DNA from: UBA6168 sp964508135
Lineage (GTDB): Bacteria > Bacteroidota > Bacteroidia > Chitinophagales > Saprospiraceae
NCBI GenBank assembly: GCA_964508135.1
Contig: CAZDSU010000026.1
Span: 1-64,000 of the forward strand
Direction: 5' to 3'
DNA: 64,000 bases
Translations under genes and position numbers: made by a program
Notes under the pieces: generated by a model
What the model saw: only the letters and a program-made list of their open reading frames with translations
Database searches by the model: none
What the model was told of the DNA's origin: nothing
Shown: piece by piece, positions 1 through 10,100 of the stretch
How the letters are laid out: each line of letters opens with the position of its first letter
Numbering within the stretch: the first letter of the stretch is position 1

Positions 1-91
1 GGAGCATATTAATACTAAAGGGCTATGATTTTACATCAAATGGCAGCCGCACCCAGTAACGACTTTCTTGTTTTCGCAAAAGGAAAAAGAA

Positions 92-574
92 TCAATCAGC
101 TTTTTCTTTGACTACACCACGCCTTGCGGCATAGTTTACTTTCAATTGGCCAATTTTCCTCAGCTTTGTTTTCACATCCTGAACGATGCCCATCGTAATA
201 TCGCCATCTACCCGCAATGACGAGGTTATCCTATTGCGCAGGGCAGGCTGGACTGTCTGCTTGTGGTTTTCAACAAAAAGCGGAATATCTTCTACTGTTT
301 TGAAGGAATCGTCAAGCTGGATGCGAGGTGCAGTACCATAGATGGACTGAAATCGCTCCATTGGCCGACCAATATAAATGAAATGCACCAATGACTTCTG
401 TTCCAGCTTCTCTAATTCTGTAGCTTGCGGAACTTGTACCTTCACCTTTAAATCCGTTTCCCTCATTTTGGTGATAACCATGAAGAAAAATAAAAGGATG
501 AACACGATATCCGGAAGGGACGCAGTAGAAATTGCTGGCGTTGTGTCCCCACGTTTTTTCTTAAATTTACCCAT
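92..574 (-). CDS. exbD: ExbD/TolR-family biopolymer transport protein (second copy)
   Basis: Predicted inner-membrane stator subunit that, with ExbB (1676-2479), converts proton-motive force into work on TonB-type partners. The 160-residue product has a basic cytoplasmic tail (MGKFKKKRGD), one membrane helix at about residues 20-38 (LPDIVFILLFFFMVITKM) and a periplasmic domain of about 120 residues. Asp22 in LPDIVF sits where the family carries its proton-binding Asp. I start it at the ATG at 574. The frame stays open to an ATG at 667, but that extension would overlap the end of the preceding exbD and adds a stretch unlike the family. It lies 43 nt after the other exbD and is the last visible gene of the operon. 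Two different ExbD proteins beside one ExbB is common in Bacteroidota. The exact substrate cannot be read from the sequence. Confidence 0.9.
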   Translation of the reverse strand: MGKFKKKRGDTTPAISTASLPDIVFILLFFFMVITKMRETDLKVKVQVPQATELEKLEQKSLVHFIYIGRPMERFQSIYGTAPRIQLDDSFKTVEDIPLFVENHKQTVQPALRNRITSSLRVDGDITMGIVQDVKTKLRKIGQLKVNYAARRGVVKEKAD

Positions 575-617
575 AACTATGCAGTTTAAGAAACTTTGAA
601 TGTTGTGGTTATAGGAA

Positions 618-1169
618 TTATTTGGATTCTTCGCCGTAGGCTGTTGCCTCAGCCTCTGATAGGACAAAGGGTATTTTTGCCTTTATCTTATCTTTTTTAG
701 CCTTGGGCAGGTCCTCAGAATAATGTTCTCCAAATTGTGTCATGCTTTCCTCTTCCCAAAGTTCGTTGTACGCAGCTTTAAGCTCATTGTAAACCTCGAT
801 GTAGGTGCCATATTTGGTGCCACGGTCATTTTTCAAGGAAATGATTGCTGCATTGGGGAACTCAGCCAAGTCTTCCTTTTTTGAAGGGTTCATGATGAAT
901 TCCTTGGCCCTTTCACGTAGTTCATCAACGTTCGCTGGTTCTCCTCGAACCAAAAGCTGATTTTGGGCATTTACCAATACAGAAAATACATTTCGTTTGT
1001 TAATCTGGATGTTCTCCGGCTTATCATCTGACCATTCCGGCAAACGCACCGTGATGCCCCGTTCTACATCAATGGTTGTCGTAACAAGAAAGAACACCAA
1101 TAACAAGAAGGCAATATCTGCCATCGAACTGGCATTGATTTCTGTAGCTGGTCTTTTTTTGCTTCCCAT
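618..1169 (-). CDS. exbD: ExbD/TolR-family biopolymer transport protein (first copy)
   Basis: ExbD-type stator subunit of 183 residues. It has a short basic cytoplasmic N-terminus (MGSKKRPATEINASS), one membrane helix at about residues 16-35 (MADIAFLLLVFFLVTTTI) with the family's key Asp at position 18, then a periplasmic domain of about 145 residues with Lys/Glu-rich stretches and an acidic, charged tail. It starts 5 nt after the stop of the small membrane protein gene (1175-1663), so the two are almost certainly co-transcribed and perhaps translationally coupled. It differs clearly from the second ExbD (92-574), which suggests an ExbD heterodimer or two alternative stators. The family assignment is firm. 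The partner, TonB or another periplasmic load such as a gliding or secretion machine, is not determined. Confidence 0.92.
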   Translation of the reverse strand: MGSKKRPATEINASSMADIAFLLLVFFLVTTTIDVERGITVRLPEWSDDKPENIQINKRNVFSVLVNAQNQLLVRGEPANVDELRERAKEFIMNPSKKEDLAEFPNAAIISLKNDRGTKYGTYIEVYNELKAAYNELWEEESMTQFGEHYSEDLPKAKKDKIKAKIPFVLSEAEATAYGEESK

Positions 1170-1174
1170 GATGG

Positions 1175-1663
1175 TTATTGATTTTTGAAGTAATTCCAGA
1201 TTTCCATCAGGATGGTGATAACAACTGAACCTAGCAGCATCAAGACAGAGAGTTGAAGTCCTCCTCCAATAATTTTGCTAATCCCATCACTTATAGCGAA
1301 TTTTTCAACCGTATCTGCTACTGATCCCGTTCCTTTTGGGTCGGCTAGTAAATAAAGGATTAAGAAAGCCACAGCGGTGATGCCAAAGCTAATAAGGGCT
1401 TTTGTGGAACCCTTTGGGTTGGATACCACCTGAAATAATGATAATACTATAGCGATAATTACAGCAAGTATCAACAATATTACAGAAAGGTAAAGGCCAG
1501 CCAAAAAGATGGAACCCTCTTCTGAATACGCTTGCTTTTCTGGCGCAACTGCGGAGAAAGCTGTCATCCCACTAAAAATAGGAATCATCGAAATAACGAC
1601 ACAAACTACGAACAGCGCAAACGCCAAGGTAGGGCCGTTTTTTGATAAGAATTTATAGGACAT
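1175..1663 (-). CDS. Small four-helix membrane protein in the ExbB/ExbD operon
   Basis: A 162-residue integral membrane protein with no family that I recognise. Hydrophobic segments lie at about residues 13-35, 52-78, 88-107 and 133-157, so four membrane helices are likely. A short polar loop (about 36-50) separates the first two, and a polar loop with several Lys/Asp residues separates the last two. It sits between exbB (12 nt upstream) and exbD (5 nt downstream) in what must be one transcript, so it is probably an accessory of the ExbB-ExbD motor. I infer this from position only. No catalytic motif is visible. Confidence 0.8.
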   Translation of the reverse strand: MSYKFLSKNGPTLAFALFVVCVVISMIPIFSGMTAFSAVAPEKQAYSEEGSIFLAGLYLSVILLILAVIIAIVLSLFQVVSNPKGSTKALISFGITAVAFLILYLLADPKGTGSVADTVEKFAISDGISKIIGGGLQLSVLMLLGSVVITILMEIWNYFKNQ

Positions 1664-1675
1664 AGTTTTTTCGTT

Positions 1676-2479
1676 TTATCTTTTGAAAATATTGTTGGTA
1701 AACAACATGTCAACCACCGTCACGGAAGCTTCTTCCATTTTGTTGGTGATGCCGTCAATTTTTGCCACAAGGTAGTTGTAGAATACCTGCATAATCATGG
1801 CCACAATAAGACCAAATACCGTTGTCAACAACGCCACTTTGATACCACCTGCAACGATGGTTGGGGAGATGTCACCTACTTGTTCAATACGGTCGAATGC
1901 CTCAACCATACCTACTACCGTTCCGAAGAACCCGAGCATCGGCGCCAAGGCGATTACCAACGAAATCCAAATAAGGCCTTTTTCAAGCAAGCCCATTTGT
2001 ACACTGCCGTAGGAAACAATTGCTTTTTCAACGGCGTCAGGGCCATGAGGCGCATTTCGAAGGCCTTCGAAAAGTACGCTGGCGGTAGGGCCTTGGGTAG
2101 AACGGCAAACCTCCATTGCTCCCTTAACATCACCATTTTTCAGGTTGTTATCAATTTTGGTGAGCAGTTTCTCGGTGTTGACGGATGCAAGGTTAAGGGT
2201 AATAACCCGCTCGATGCAAAGACCCAAGCCAAGAATCATACAGAAGAGAATAGGAAGCATGAACTGCCATCCACCCTGAATGAACTTTTCCTTGAACATC
2301 TGAATGCCTGTTGCAGCTTCAACTTCAGCAGGAGCGGCTTCCACAGCAGGTGCAGTTGTGGTTTCCTGAACTGCATTCGTATCCGTAGTGGATTGGGCGG
2401 TAGTGTCTTGGGCGCTAACGATGTTAGTAGTGAAGGTCACCAAGCCGAAGACGAGCAAAAGAGCTAATAATTTGCGCAT
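1676..2479 (-). CDS. exbB: MotA/TolQ/ExbB-family proton channel protein
   Basis: A 267-residue proton-channel subunit of the inner-membrane motor. Residues 1-23 look like a cleavable signal peptide (MRKLLALLLVFGLVTFTTNIVSAQ), followed by an Ala/Thr/Glu-rich low-complexity segment to about residue 58. The family core follows: a first membrane helix at about 70-90, a cytoplasmic domain of about 75 residues, then two helices at about 165-190 and 210-237 containing the typical GFFGTVVGMVEAF and IKVALLTTVFGL segments. The signal peptide plus periplasmic linker makes it longer than the shortest TolQ/ExbB proteins; such extended forms are known in Bacteroidota. It is the first gene of the operon, followed 12 nt later by the small membrane protein. 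Confidence 0.93.
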   Translation of the reverse strand: MRKLLALLLVFGLVTFTTNIVSAQDTTAQSTTDTNAVQETTTAPAVEAAPAEVEAATGIQMFKEKFIQGGWQFMLPILFCMILGLGLCIERVITLNLASVNTEKLLTKIDNNLKNGDVKGAMEVCRSTQGPTASVLFEGLRNAPHGPDAVEKAIVSYGSVQMGLLEKGLIWISLVIALAPMLGFFGTVVGMVEAFDRIEQVGDISPTIVAGGIKVALLTTVFGLIVAMIMQVFYNYLVAKIDGITNKMEEASVTVVDMLFTNNIFKR

Positions 2480-2596
2480 AGTCGTAAGATTTTACGTTTA
2501 AAATGAGTTAATCGTTAACTGAAAAGAATTTGTGGGAATGTTCCCGTTTAATTGACTTTGAACTCCGTTGTTTGTTCCCTCCAGAATTAAAATCAG

Positions 2597-2684
2597 CGGA
2601 GAGATAGGGATTCGAACCCTAGATACCCTTTTGAGGTATACACACTTTCCAGGCGTGCGCCTTCGACCACTCGGCCATCTCTCC
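2597..2684 (-). tRNA. tRNA-Ser (anticodon GGA)
   Basis: An 88-nt cloverleaf on the minus strand. The acceptor stem GGAGAGA/TCTCTCC closes with discriminator G at 2597. The T-arm reads GGGTTCGAATCCC. The anticodon loop is CTGGAAA, giving anticodon GGA, which reads UCC/UCU Ser codons. The long variable arm expected of a class II tRNA is present. The 3' CCA is not encoded; the next bases on that strand are CTG. It stands alone between exbB and the TatD gene. Confidence 0.95.
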
Positions 2685-2853
2685 GTGTGTTTTCTTTAAC
2701 AGGAAAAAGCCCTGCTGTTTTCTTGACGCCGCAAAAATTGTAAAAAGAAATAACAATTCAAAAATTTTTAAAAGCGACTGTTCTTAAAATAATAATTTGG
2801 GACTGGAAATGGCCAAGCAAGTTTTACTCGATAGTAGAAAAGATGGGGCAAGT

Positions 2854-3666
2854 TTAAGAAAGAGTTGTGTAAGCCCATGTTATTTTTCCAAAAATATTTT
2901 TCGCATTGTTTGTTGTCACCTTCGCAACCGTTTGTAAATCAACATTTTTTATCGCTGCCACCCTTTCTGCAACCAGTTTGATATAAGCGCTTTCATTGCG
3001 TTTGCCACGGTAGGGGATAGGGGCGAGGTAGGGTGAATCGGTCTCCAGTACCAGCCATTCCAAGGGCAATTCGCCTACAACTTTGTCGAGCCCGGCGTTC
3101 TTGAAGGTCACTACGCCGCCAATGCCAAGATAAAAACCCAGGGCAAAAGCTTTTTCAGCCTGCTCGGTGGAACCCGTGAAACAGTGCAAAATACCTCGGA
3201 GGCGTTCGTCCTTTTCGTCCGCTAGGATATCCAAAATCAACTCAGTGGATTCCCTGGAATGGATTACAATGGGGAGGTCGTACTTTTTTGCCCAAGCTAT
3301 CTGGGTCCTGAAAGCTTCGATTTGGAAGTCAAGCGTCGTTTTGTCCCAGAAAAGGTCAATGCCGATTTCGCCAATGGCGCAGAATGGCCGTTTTTCCAGC
3401 CAACCCTCTACTATTTCCAGCTCTTGCTGGAAATCATCCTTCACGGAGCAGGGGTGAAGCCCCATCATGGCATGCACTTGATAGGGATAGGCCGCTTCAA
3501 GTGCCAGCATTTCATGGATTACCCTGCTATCAATTGCTGGAAGAAAAAACTTCTCGACCCCAGCTTCCAATGCCCGTTCAATCATTTCTGTCCGGTCGCC
3601 GTCAAATTCCTTAAGGTAAAGGTGGGTATGGGTGTCAGTGAGCGTAATTTTCGAAGATGCTACCAT
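2854..3666 (-). CDS. tatD: TatD-family metal-dependent deoxyribonuclease
   Basis: A 270-residue TIM-barrel hydrolase of the TatD family (metal-dependent DNase; a role in DNA quality control or apoptosis-like degradation is known for relatives). The metal-binding pattern is complete: DTHTHLY near the N-terminus, GEIGIDLFW with the bridging Glu, PIVIHSRES, GILHCFTG and VLETDSPYLAP. The length fits the family's usual 255-265 residues. I chose the ATG at 3666, eight codons before DTHTHLY. The frame also opens at 3696, but that start falls inside a 7-bp hairpin (3691-3709) and adds residues with no counterpart in the family. It is a monocistronic minus-strand gene, divergent from the large plus-strand gene at 4172. 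Confidence 0.92.
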   Translation of the reverse strand: MVASSKITLTDTHTHLYLKEFDGDRTEMIERALEAGVEKFFLPAIDSRVIHEMLALEAAYPYQVHAMMGLHPCSVKDDFQQELEIVEGWLEKRPFCAIGEIGIDLFWDKTTLDFQIEAFRTQIAWAKKYDLPIVIHSRESTELILDILADEKDERLRGILHCFTGSTEQAEKAFALGFYLGIGGVVTFKNAGLDKVVGELPLEWLVLETDSPYLAPIPYRGKRNESAYIKLVAERVAAIKNVDLQTVAKVTTNNAKNIFGKITWAYTTLS

Positions 3667-4171
3667 TTGTCTGGATAAATTATTGACAACGAGCAATTTT
3701 TGATTGCTCCATTTTTGATATTATTGCAAGAAAATTCAAAAACCGAAATTTGGAGAGGATAGTTTTTACAAACAAAACATTACCAAAGTGTAAAAATAAC
3801 TCCAAAGACAATATATTTGCGACTTATATCCCCTCCTGCACACGTTTTGACGCAACTCGTCTGTCTTGCTCATCCAATTTCGGCCTTTTGATTAGGCACT
3901 AAAGAACACCTTCATTCAATAAAAATGGTTAGCCCATGTCAGGTGCTTCAGGGTCAGAAACCCAGAAGTTTCTGAGGAATCTTTTGTTCGACAATTGTCT
4001 GTCCAATGGCGTTTTAGAAAACGCTGGTCTTGAGAAAACTCACCACAACTAATTTTAGGCATTGCACAATGGCTTGAAAAACAGCTATTTACAAAAAAAA
4101 TTAACCGGAGGCATCACGATAATCCCAACATCAGCATCACGCATCAGCAGTCATGTAAACAACCTCCAATT
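3667..4171. other. Divergent intergenic region between tatD and gene A
   Basis: 505 bp without a convincing gene. It holds a small hairpin (stem GAGCAAT/ATTGCTC, 3691-3709), a TATATTTG box at 3812-3819 and an 8-bp hairpin (TCAGAAAC/GTTTCTGA, 3954-3975). If the box is the promoter of gene A, its mRNA has an untranslated leader of about 350 nt. Confidence 0.5.
3812..3819 (+). promoter_or_regulatory. Possible Bacteroidota promoter -7 box (TAnnTTTG) for gene A
   Basis: TATATTTG matches the TAnnTTTG -7 consensus used by Bacteroidota sigma factors. No clear TTG -33 element is visible about 20 nt upstream, so support is partial. Confidence 0.3.
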
Positions 4172-7100
4172 ATGGAAAAAAGAAATGAACACTTTGAGCA
4201 AACACTGAAAGAACACATGAAACCTATAAAATACTTTCCTCATTTTGCAACTATTCTGGTAGCAGCTTTTTGTCTTTTTGGGCAAACGGCAACTGCCGAT
4301 TCATTCCCTGACGGAATCCACTCAAATTGGCTGAACCCTTGGTCGGTCAGCGCAGGCCCCGATGTTTCCATCTGTTTTGGCAGTTCAACCCAGTTGCAGG
4401 CCACCGGGGCAAACAGCTACATTTGGGCACCGGCTACGGGGCTGAGTTGCACAAACTGCCCCAACCCAATTGCCTCCCCAAACGTTACCACCACCTATTT
4501 TGTGACTGGCGATGATGGAACGATGGACGAAGTGGTGGTGAAAGTGCTGAGCCCACCTGTCATCCTGGATGTGGACGTAAACCAGCCCACGGACTGCAAC
4601 CTGCACAACGGCTCCATCTCCATCACGACCCTGGGCCTCGACCCTTACGAATACAGCATTGACAGTGGTATGGTTTGGCAGAACAACGGCGTATTCACGG
4701 CATTGGGGCCAGGCAACTATTCTGTTCAGGTACGCGGTTCCAATGGTATATGTGTTGTAAATGGGGGCAATTTTACCCTAAACTATCCACCATCTCCCCA
4801 AATCCTCAACATTCTCGCCAACGACCCCACCTTCTGCGATGTGGCAAACGGCTCCATCGTGGTTTCGGCAACTGGTGGCATCAGTCCCTTGCAGTACAGC
4901 ATTGACGCTGGGCAAACTTGGCAGGTGCTCAATACCTTCCAACTCCTTGGTTCAGGAAACTACCAAATCAGGGTTCGCAATGCCAACGGTAGCTGCGCAA
5001 TCAGCGGTGGTTCGGTCACGCTCACTGGCTCACCGGATGAAGCCATTATTGACAATATTTTTGTTGCAAGCCCAACCAATTGTGACGAGATGAATGGCCT
5101 GATTACCGTTGTAGTTCCCAACAACGGCGGCCAGTTTGAGTTCAGCATAAACGGCGGCATTGACTACCAGCCCAGCAACAACTTCACGGGCCTGGACGAG
5201 GGAGTTTACCACGTCTTCGTTCGTCGCACCGACGGAACCTGTACCAAAAGTGGCGGTTACGTCACACTCTCCAGCCCCAACCGCCCCATCATCTACGGCG
5301 TCTCGACCGTGAATCCGCAGGGCTGTGGCAGCCAATCGGGCAACATCACCATCCTCACATTTGGGCCAAGTACGCTGCAGTACAGCATTGATGGTGGCAC
5401 AACCTGGCATAGCAACAACTCCTTTCCCAACCTGCCTGTCAGCACCTACTCAATTGCAGTGCAAAATAGCGATGGTTCCTGCTTCACACCTGATGGCACG
5501 GTCACGCTGACCGAGCCGGGTCCACCGGTCATCGGTGCCGTGAACGCTGCTAACCCAACTGCCTGTGGATTGGCGAATGGCGCCATCAGCATCTCGGCCA
5601 CTGGGGTGGGGCTGCTGGAGTACAGCATCAACAACGGCGCATCGTGGCAATTGGCCTCCACATTTAACAACCTTGCCGAAGGCAGCTATCAAGTGCGAGT
5701 TAGGTTTGTCGGTGGTGGCTGCCCGGTCAGCTACACTTCCAATCCGGTCGTGTTGGATGCGCCGGGAGCCGTTCCAGTCATCAGTGCCATCAACCAAACG
5801 CAGCCGTCCAGTTGCGGCGTGACGGATGGCGCCATCTCCATCGCCGCCAGCGGCAGTGGGCCACTTTCATACAGCATAAATGGCGGCGCCAGCTTCCAAT
5901 CCTTCAACGTTTTCAACAACTTGCCCGCTGGCGGCTACCAAATCGTGGTGGCGCTCACTGGCAGCAACTGCTCCACTACCACCTCCGCAAACCTGTTTTA
6001 CAGTGGCTGCACCGACACGGTGCAAGTGACCATCCCCGGCAACGCCAACACCGACTACTGCATTGACCCAGCAGTGTTCAACAACCTCGGAACCATTACC
6101 GGGGCAGGTTTTTGTGACCCCGGCAGCGTTCTCACCGTAGCTGCTATTTCCATCAACCAAAACTGCTTGACGCTTTCGCCAGCACCTGGCTTCACGGGCG
6201 TTTCCACAGATTTGATTTGCACGGTTCATTGCTTCAACAACAGCAACATCTGCGACACGACCTTCTTGCAAGTGACTGTGCAGGGCGTGGTGAACTGCGA
6301 CGATGTTTTTGCCACTGACACAGTGACCCTAGACTACGTGGGCGACCCCACCAACTACTGCGTACCCGTTCCGCTTACCGACCTGCTCGGCTTCGAACTG
6401 TACCTCAACGGCAATCCGCTCGTCAGCCCGTTCGCCTGCGACTACGAGCCGACCATTGCCTACTCGTACACCTTTTTGCCGGGGGCCGGGTTCAGTGGCC
6501 CTTATTCGCTGGATGCTTGGACGGTGAACAGCAATACCTACTCCGGTTTTTTCAACGATGCCAACGGCCTGCTGGCGCTGATGCTGGCTTTTGACCCAGC
6601 GGGGAACTGGCAAATAAACCTTGCCTCCGGCCTGATTTACGGCGGCGACCAGAACGCCACCTACGACGACATGCAGGTGACGCACATCCCAACTGGCACA
6701 GAATCCATCCTGAATACGAACACCACCTTCTTGCCGACCGGTTTCACGGTGGGTTTGAGCGACCCCGGCGTTTCGGTTTTGATTGTTCAAAACCCGGCGA
6801 ACGGGTGCGCCGATACGCTTTACATCAACGCCGAGCTCAACCCGACGACAACAGACACCGTCTTTTTGATGACGACAGTAAACACCCCGACCATCGCCAA
6901 CTGCCTCGATGGAAGCGAGCTGCCCGGAGGCGTCATCGTCAACGTTGGCTACTGCAACGTGCCAAGCAATGGTGCTGCCCCGCTCACGTCACCGACCTGC
7001 GTTTACTACATCCCAAACCTAAATTTTGCGGGGCAGGACGAGTTTTGCATGGTGTTTTGCGACGGCGGCTTCCCGCAGGTTTGCGATACGACCTATTTTA

Positions 7101-10100
7101 TCGTCAACGTCCTACCGGAAAATGACACGGTGTACCTGACCATCCCAGTAGGCGAGACTTCCGTGGATACCTGCCTCGGCAACTTCGTCATCGAGCTGCC
7201 GGGCGGCATCACCTCGGCTGGTTTTTGTGGCATAAATTCGGCAGAAATCAGCGGGACAGTGAACGGCAACTGCCTGATTTTCAACGGAAACGGAACATTT
7301 TATGGCACGACGACCGTCTGCGTAAACTTTTGTAGTGGCGGCTTTTGCGACGAAAATACCTTCATCGTGACCATCGTGACGACCGTGGTTTGTGATGAAA
7401 TATTTGACCAAGACTCCTTGAGTTTCAACACGCCTACGGCGAACAATTCCCTTTGCATCCCTATTCCCACCAGTGAAATCTTCAACTACAATGTGACGCT
7501 GGACGGGGTGGCCTACACCCAATCGTTCACACCTTGCGACTTCGACAACCTTGTGGTTTACAGCTACGCTAATTTGCCCGCAGGGCCTTACACCGTCAAC
7601 TCGTGGACGGCAAACGGTACGCTCCATAGCGGCATTGTCTCCAACATCGCCGACCTGGTGGCCACGATGAACACATGGGACCCCACTGGGGATTGGGTCG
7701 TCAACGCTGCAACGCAGACGATTCAAGGCGGACAGGGTGGCACGTACAGCAACCTCGTCATCACACCAGCGGGTGGCGCTCCGCAAACATTGACAGTGAA
7801 CCTGGTGCAATTCTGGTTTGGCTCAGGGATGGACATTGCTGGTTACGGCAGCCACGAGGTCATCGTGACGGCAGCGAACGGTTGTGCGGACACGGTGCAG
7901 GTGACTTTCGTGGAGCATGTTTTTTCGACCGACACGCTGGTGTTCAACACCACACTGAACACAACCATCAACCAGATTTGCGGCAACACCGATGAGCTGC
8001 TCGGCAACCTGTTCAGCATTAGCTTCTGCGGTGTGCCGAACAACGGCGGCTTCGTGCCGACCAGTGCCACCTGTTTCAGCTACACCCCGAACTTCAACTT
8101 TATTGGCTCGGACACGGTTTGCGTCGTTTTCTGCGACGACAACTTCGTGCCCGTCTGCGACACTTTTGTCTTTGTGATAAATGTGACGGAGCCTTGCCCT
8201 GAAATTTTTAACCCGAACGAAATTTTTGTTTCGTTGCAAAATGGGGCAGGAGAGGCTTGCCTGCCCATTGCGCCAGCGCAAATAATTGACTACCAGATAA
8301 CGCTGGACGGCCTGCCCTACGGCGGAACACTGACACCCTGCGACGTGGACCAGGTGTTCATCTACAACTTCGCACAGGTGTTTGGCCAGGGTGCCAACGG
8401 GCCATATTCCGTAAGCTGGCAAGCAAATGGTCAAAATTTTACAAGTGTGGTACAAAATATGCAGGAGTTGGTTGCCCAGATGAACGTTTGGGACTTCGCC
8501 GGAAACTGGAACATTGAACAGCCCACCTTTTCCATCATCAGCACCAACGACAACGGAGTGTACGGAAACCTCATCATCACGCACATCGTCACAGGCATTT
8601 TGAGCACCATTGCGCCTGACTTCAACGGCATCCCGTTCGGTACGGCGGTGCAAATCAACGGCGCAGGCCAGCACGAACTCGTGGTCGAGAGCCAAGTGGA
8701 CGGCTGCTCCGACACGCTGACCATCAATGCGCTGAACGGCGTGAACCAGCTCGATATTTTTACTTACGAAGAATTGCCGAGCAACGTAGAATGCATTGAC
8801 ATCACGGGCTTGCCGGGCATTTTTCAGACGCTGGCGATTTGCCAGCAGCCCCAAAACGGCACGATTGCCATCGTTGGGAATTGCTTCACCTACACTCCTG
8901 CGCCTGGTTTTGTTGGCACAAATACCGGTTGCGTCGTTGCCTGCGACAACCTCGGCAACTGCGATACGACTTTGCTCAACATCACGGTTGGCGCACTTTG
9001 TAGCTTGTTCGACGTCTTTCCGGCCACCACGCAGCAAGTCCAGGTACTCGATTGTGCGGACATTGCGGCGTACTGTACGCCCATTTTGTTCGATTCCATT
9101 GGCAACTACGGGGTGCTTGACAACGGCTTCCCCTACACGGGCGGCTTCGTTGTGTGCAATGGGCAGTTTGCCCAAATTGCGCTGGATACTGGCTTCCATG
9201 AAATGGTGTTCGTGCAGATGAGCACCGGCTGCCAGGACACGCTGCTGGCAAATGTAACTTGCACTTCGGACGATGGCTGCGGCATTATGGCACTCTCGCC
9301 ACTGACTATCGGCGTAGACGATTGCAACGAAACGACCCAGTTTTGTGTGTCCGTGCTTGCCACGGATTTGCCCAATTTTCTCATCACGGACAATGGGGCC
9401 GCCTTCGGCGGAACGATTGGCCTGTGCGACCTGAACGGCACCACCGTCGGCCTGACGATTGACACCGGGCTGCACGTGCTGATACTTGAAGACACGGTGA
9501 AGGGCTGTGCGGACACCTTCGAGGTAAACGTGCTTTGCAGCATCATTGACGACGTGACGATAGACACCACGGTTGAGCAGGGCGGATCGCTGGTGCTTTG
9601 CCTCGAAGATTTTGGCTACCTCGCAGCCACGATTGACAGCGTGGCGTCGGTATGCCTGGGCAATGGCAACACCAGTTTCAGCGTGGATACTACGACCTGG
9701 TGCATCACGATCGTGGGCGAGGTGGTTGGCCTCGACACAGCTTGTTTTGAGGTTTTTATCGGCGACACCTCCGCTATTTTTACGGCAAATATCGAGGTGA
9801 CGACGCCCTGCCCAATCTTCATCCCCGGTGGGATTTTGGCCACGGGCGTTCCCTGCTCCGTGGACACGGGCCTGATTTGCTTGCCGATAACTTTCCTAGA
9901 ACTCACGAACAAAACCCTCCAACTGGATGGGCTGCCGTACACCGGGCCGTTGCTGCCCTGCGGCATTGACAGCACATTTATCCTAAATTACAATGCCTTG
10001 CCGAGCCAAGGCCTGATTGGGCCGTACACCATCCAATCTTGGAGCGTAAATGGCACTCCGTTCACGGGTGTTTTCAACACGGTTCAGGAACTGGCGGACT

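Noticed and set aside
7823..9475. 550-codon open frame on the minus strand inside gene A
   Set aside because: It is a mirror of the high-GC third-position coding of gene A. It has no signal peptide or domain and a composition (Val/Arg/His-rich) typical of antisense frames. Similar shadows occur at 12832-13596, 17259-18203, 48669-49484 and 55884-57287.
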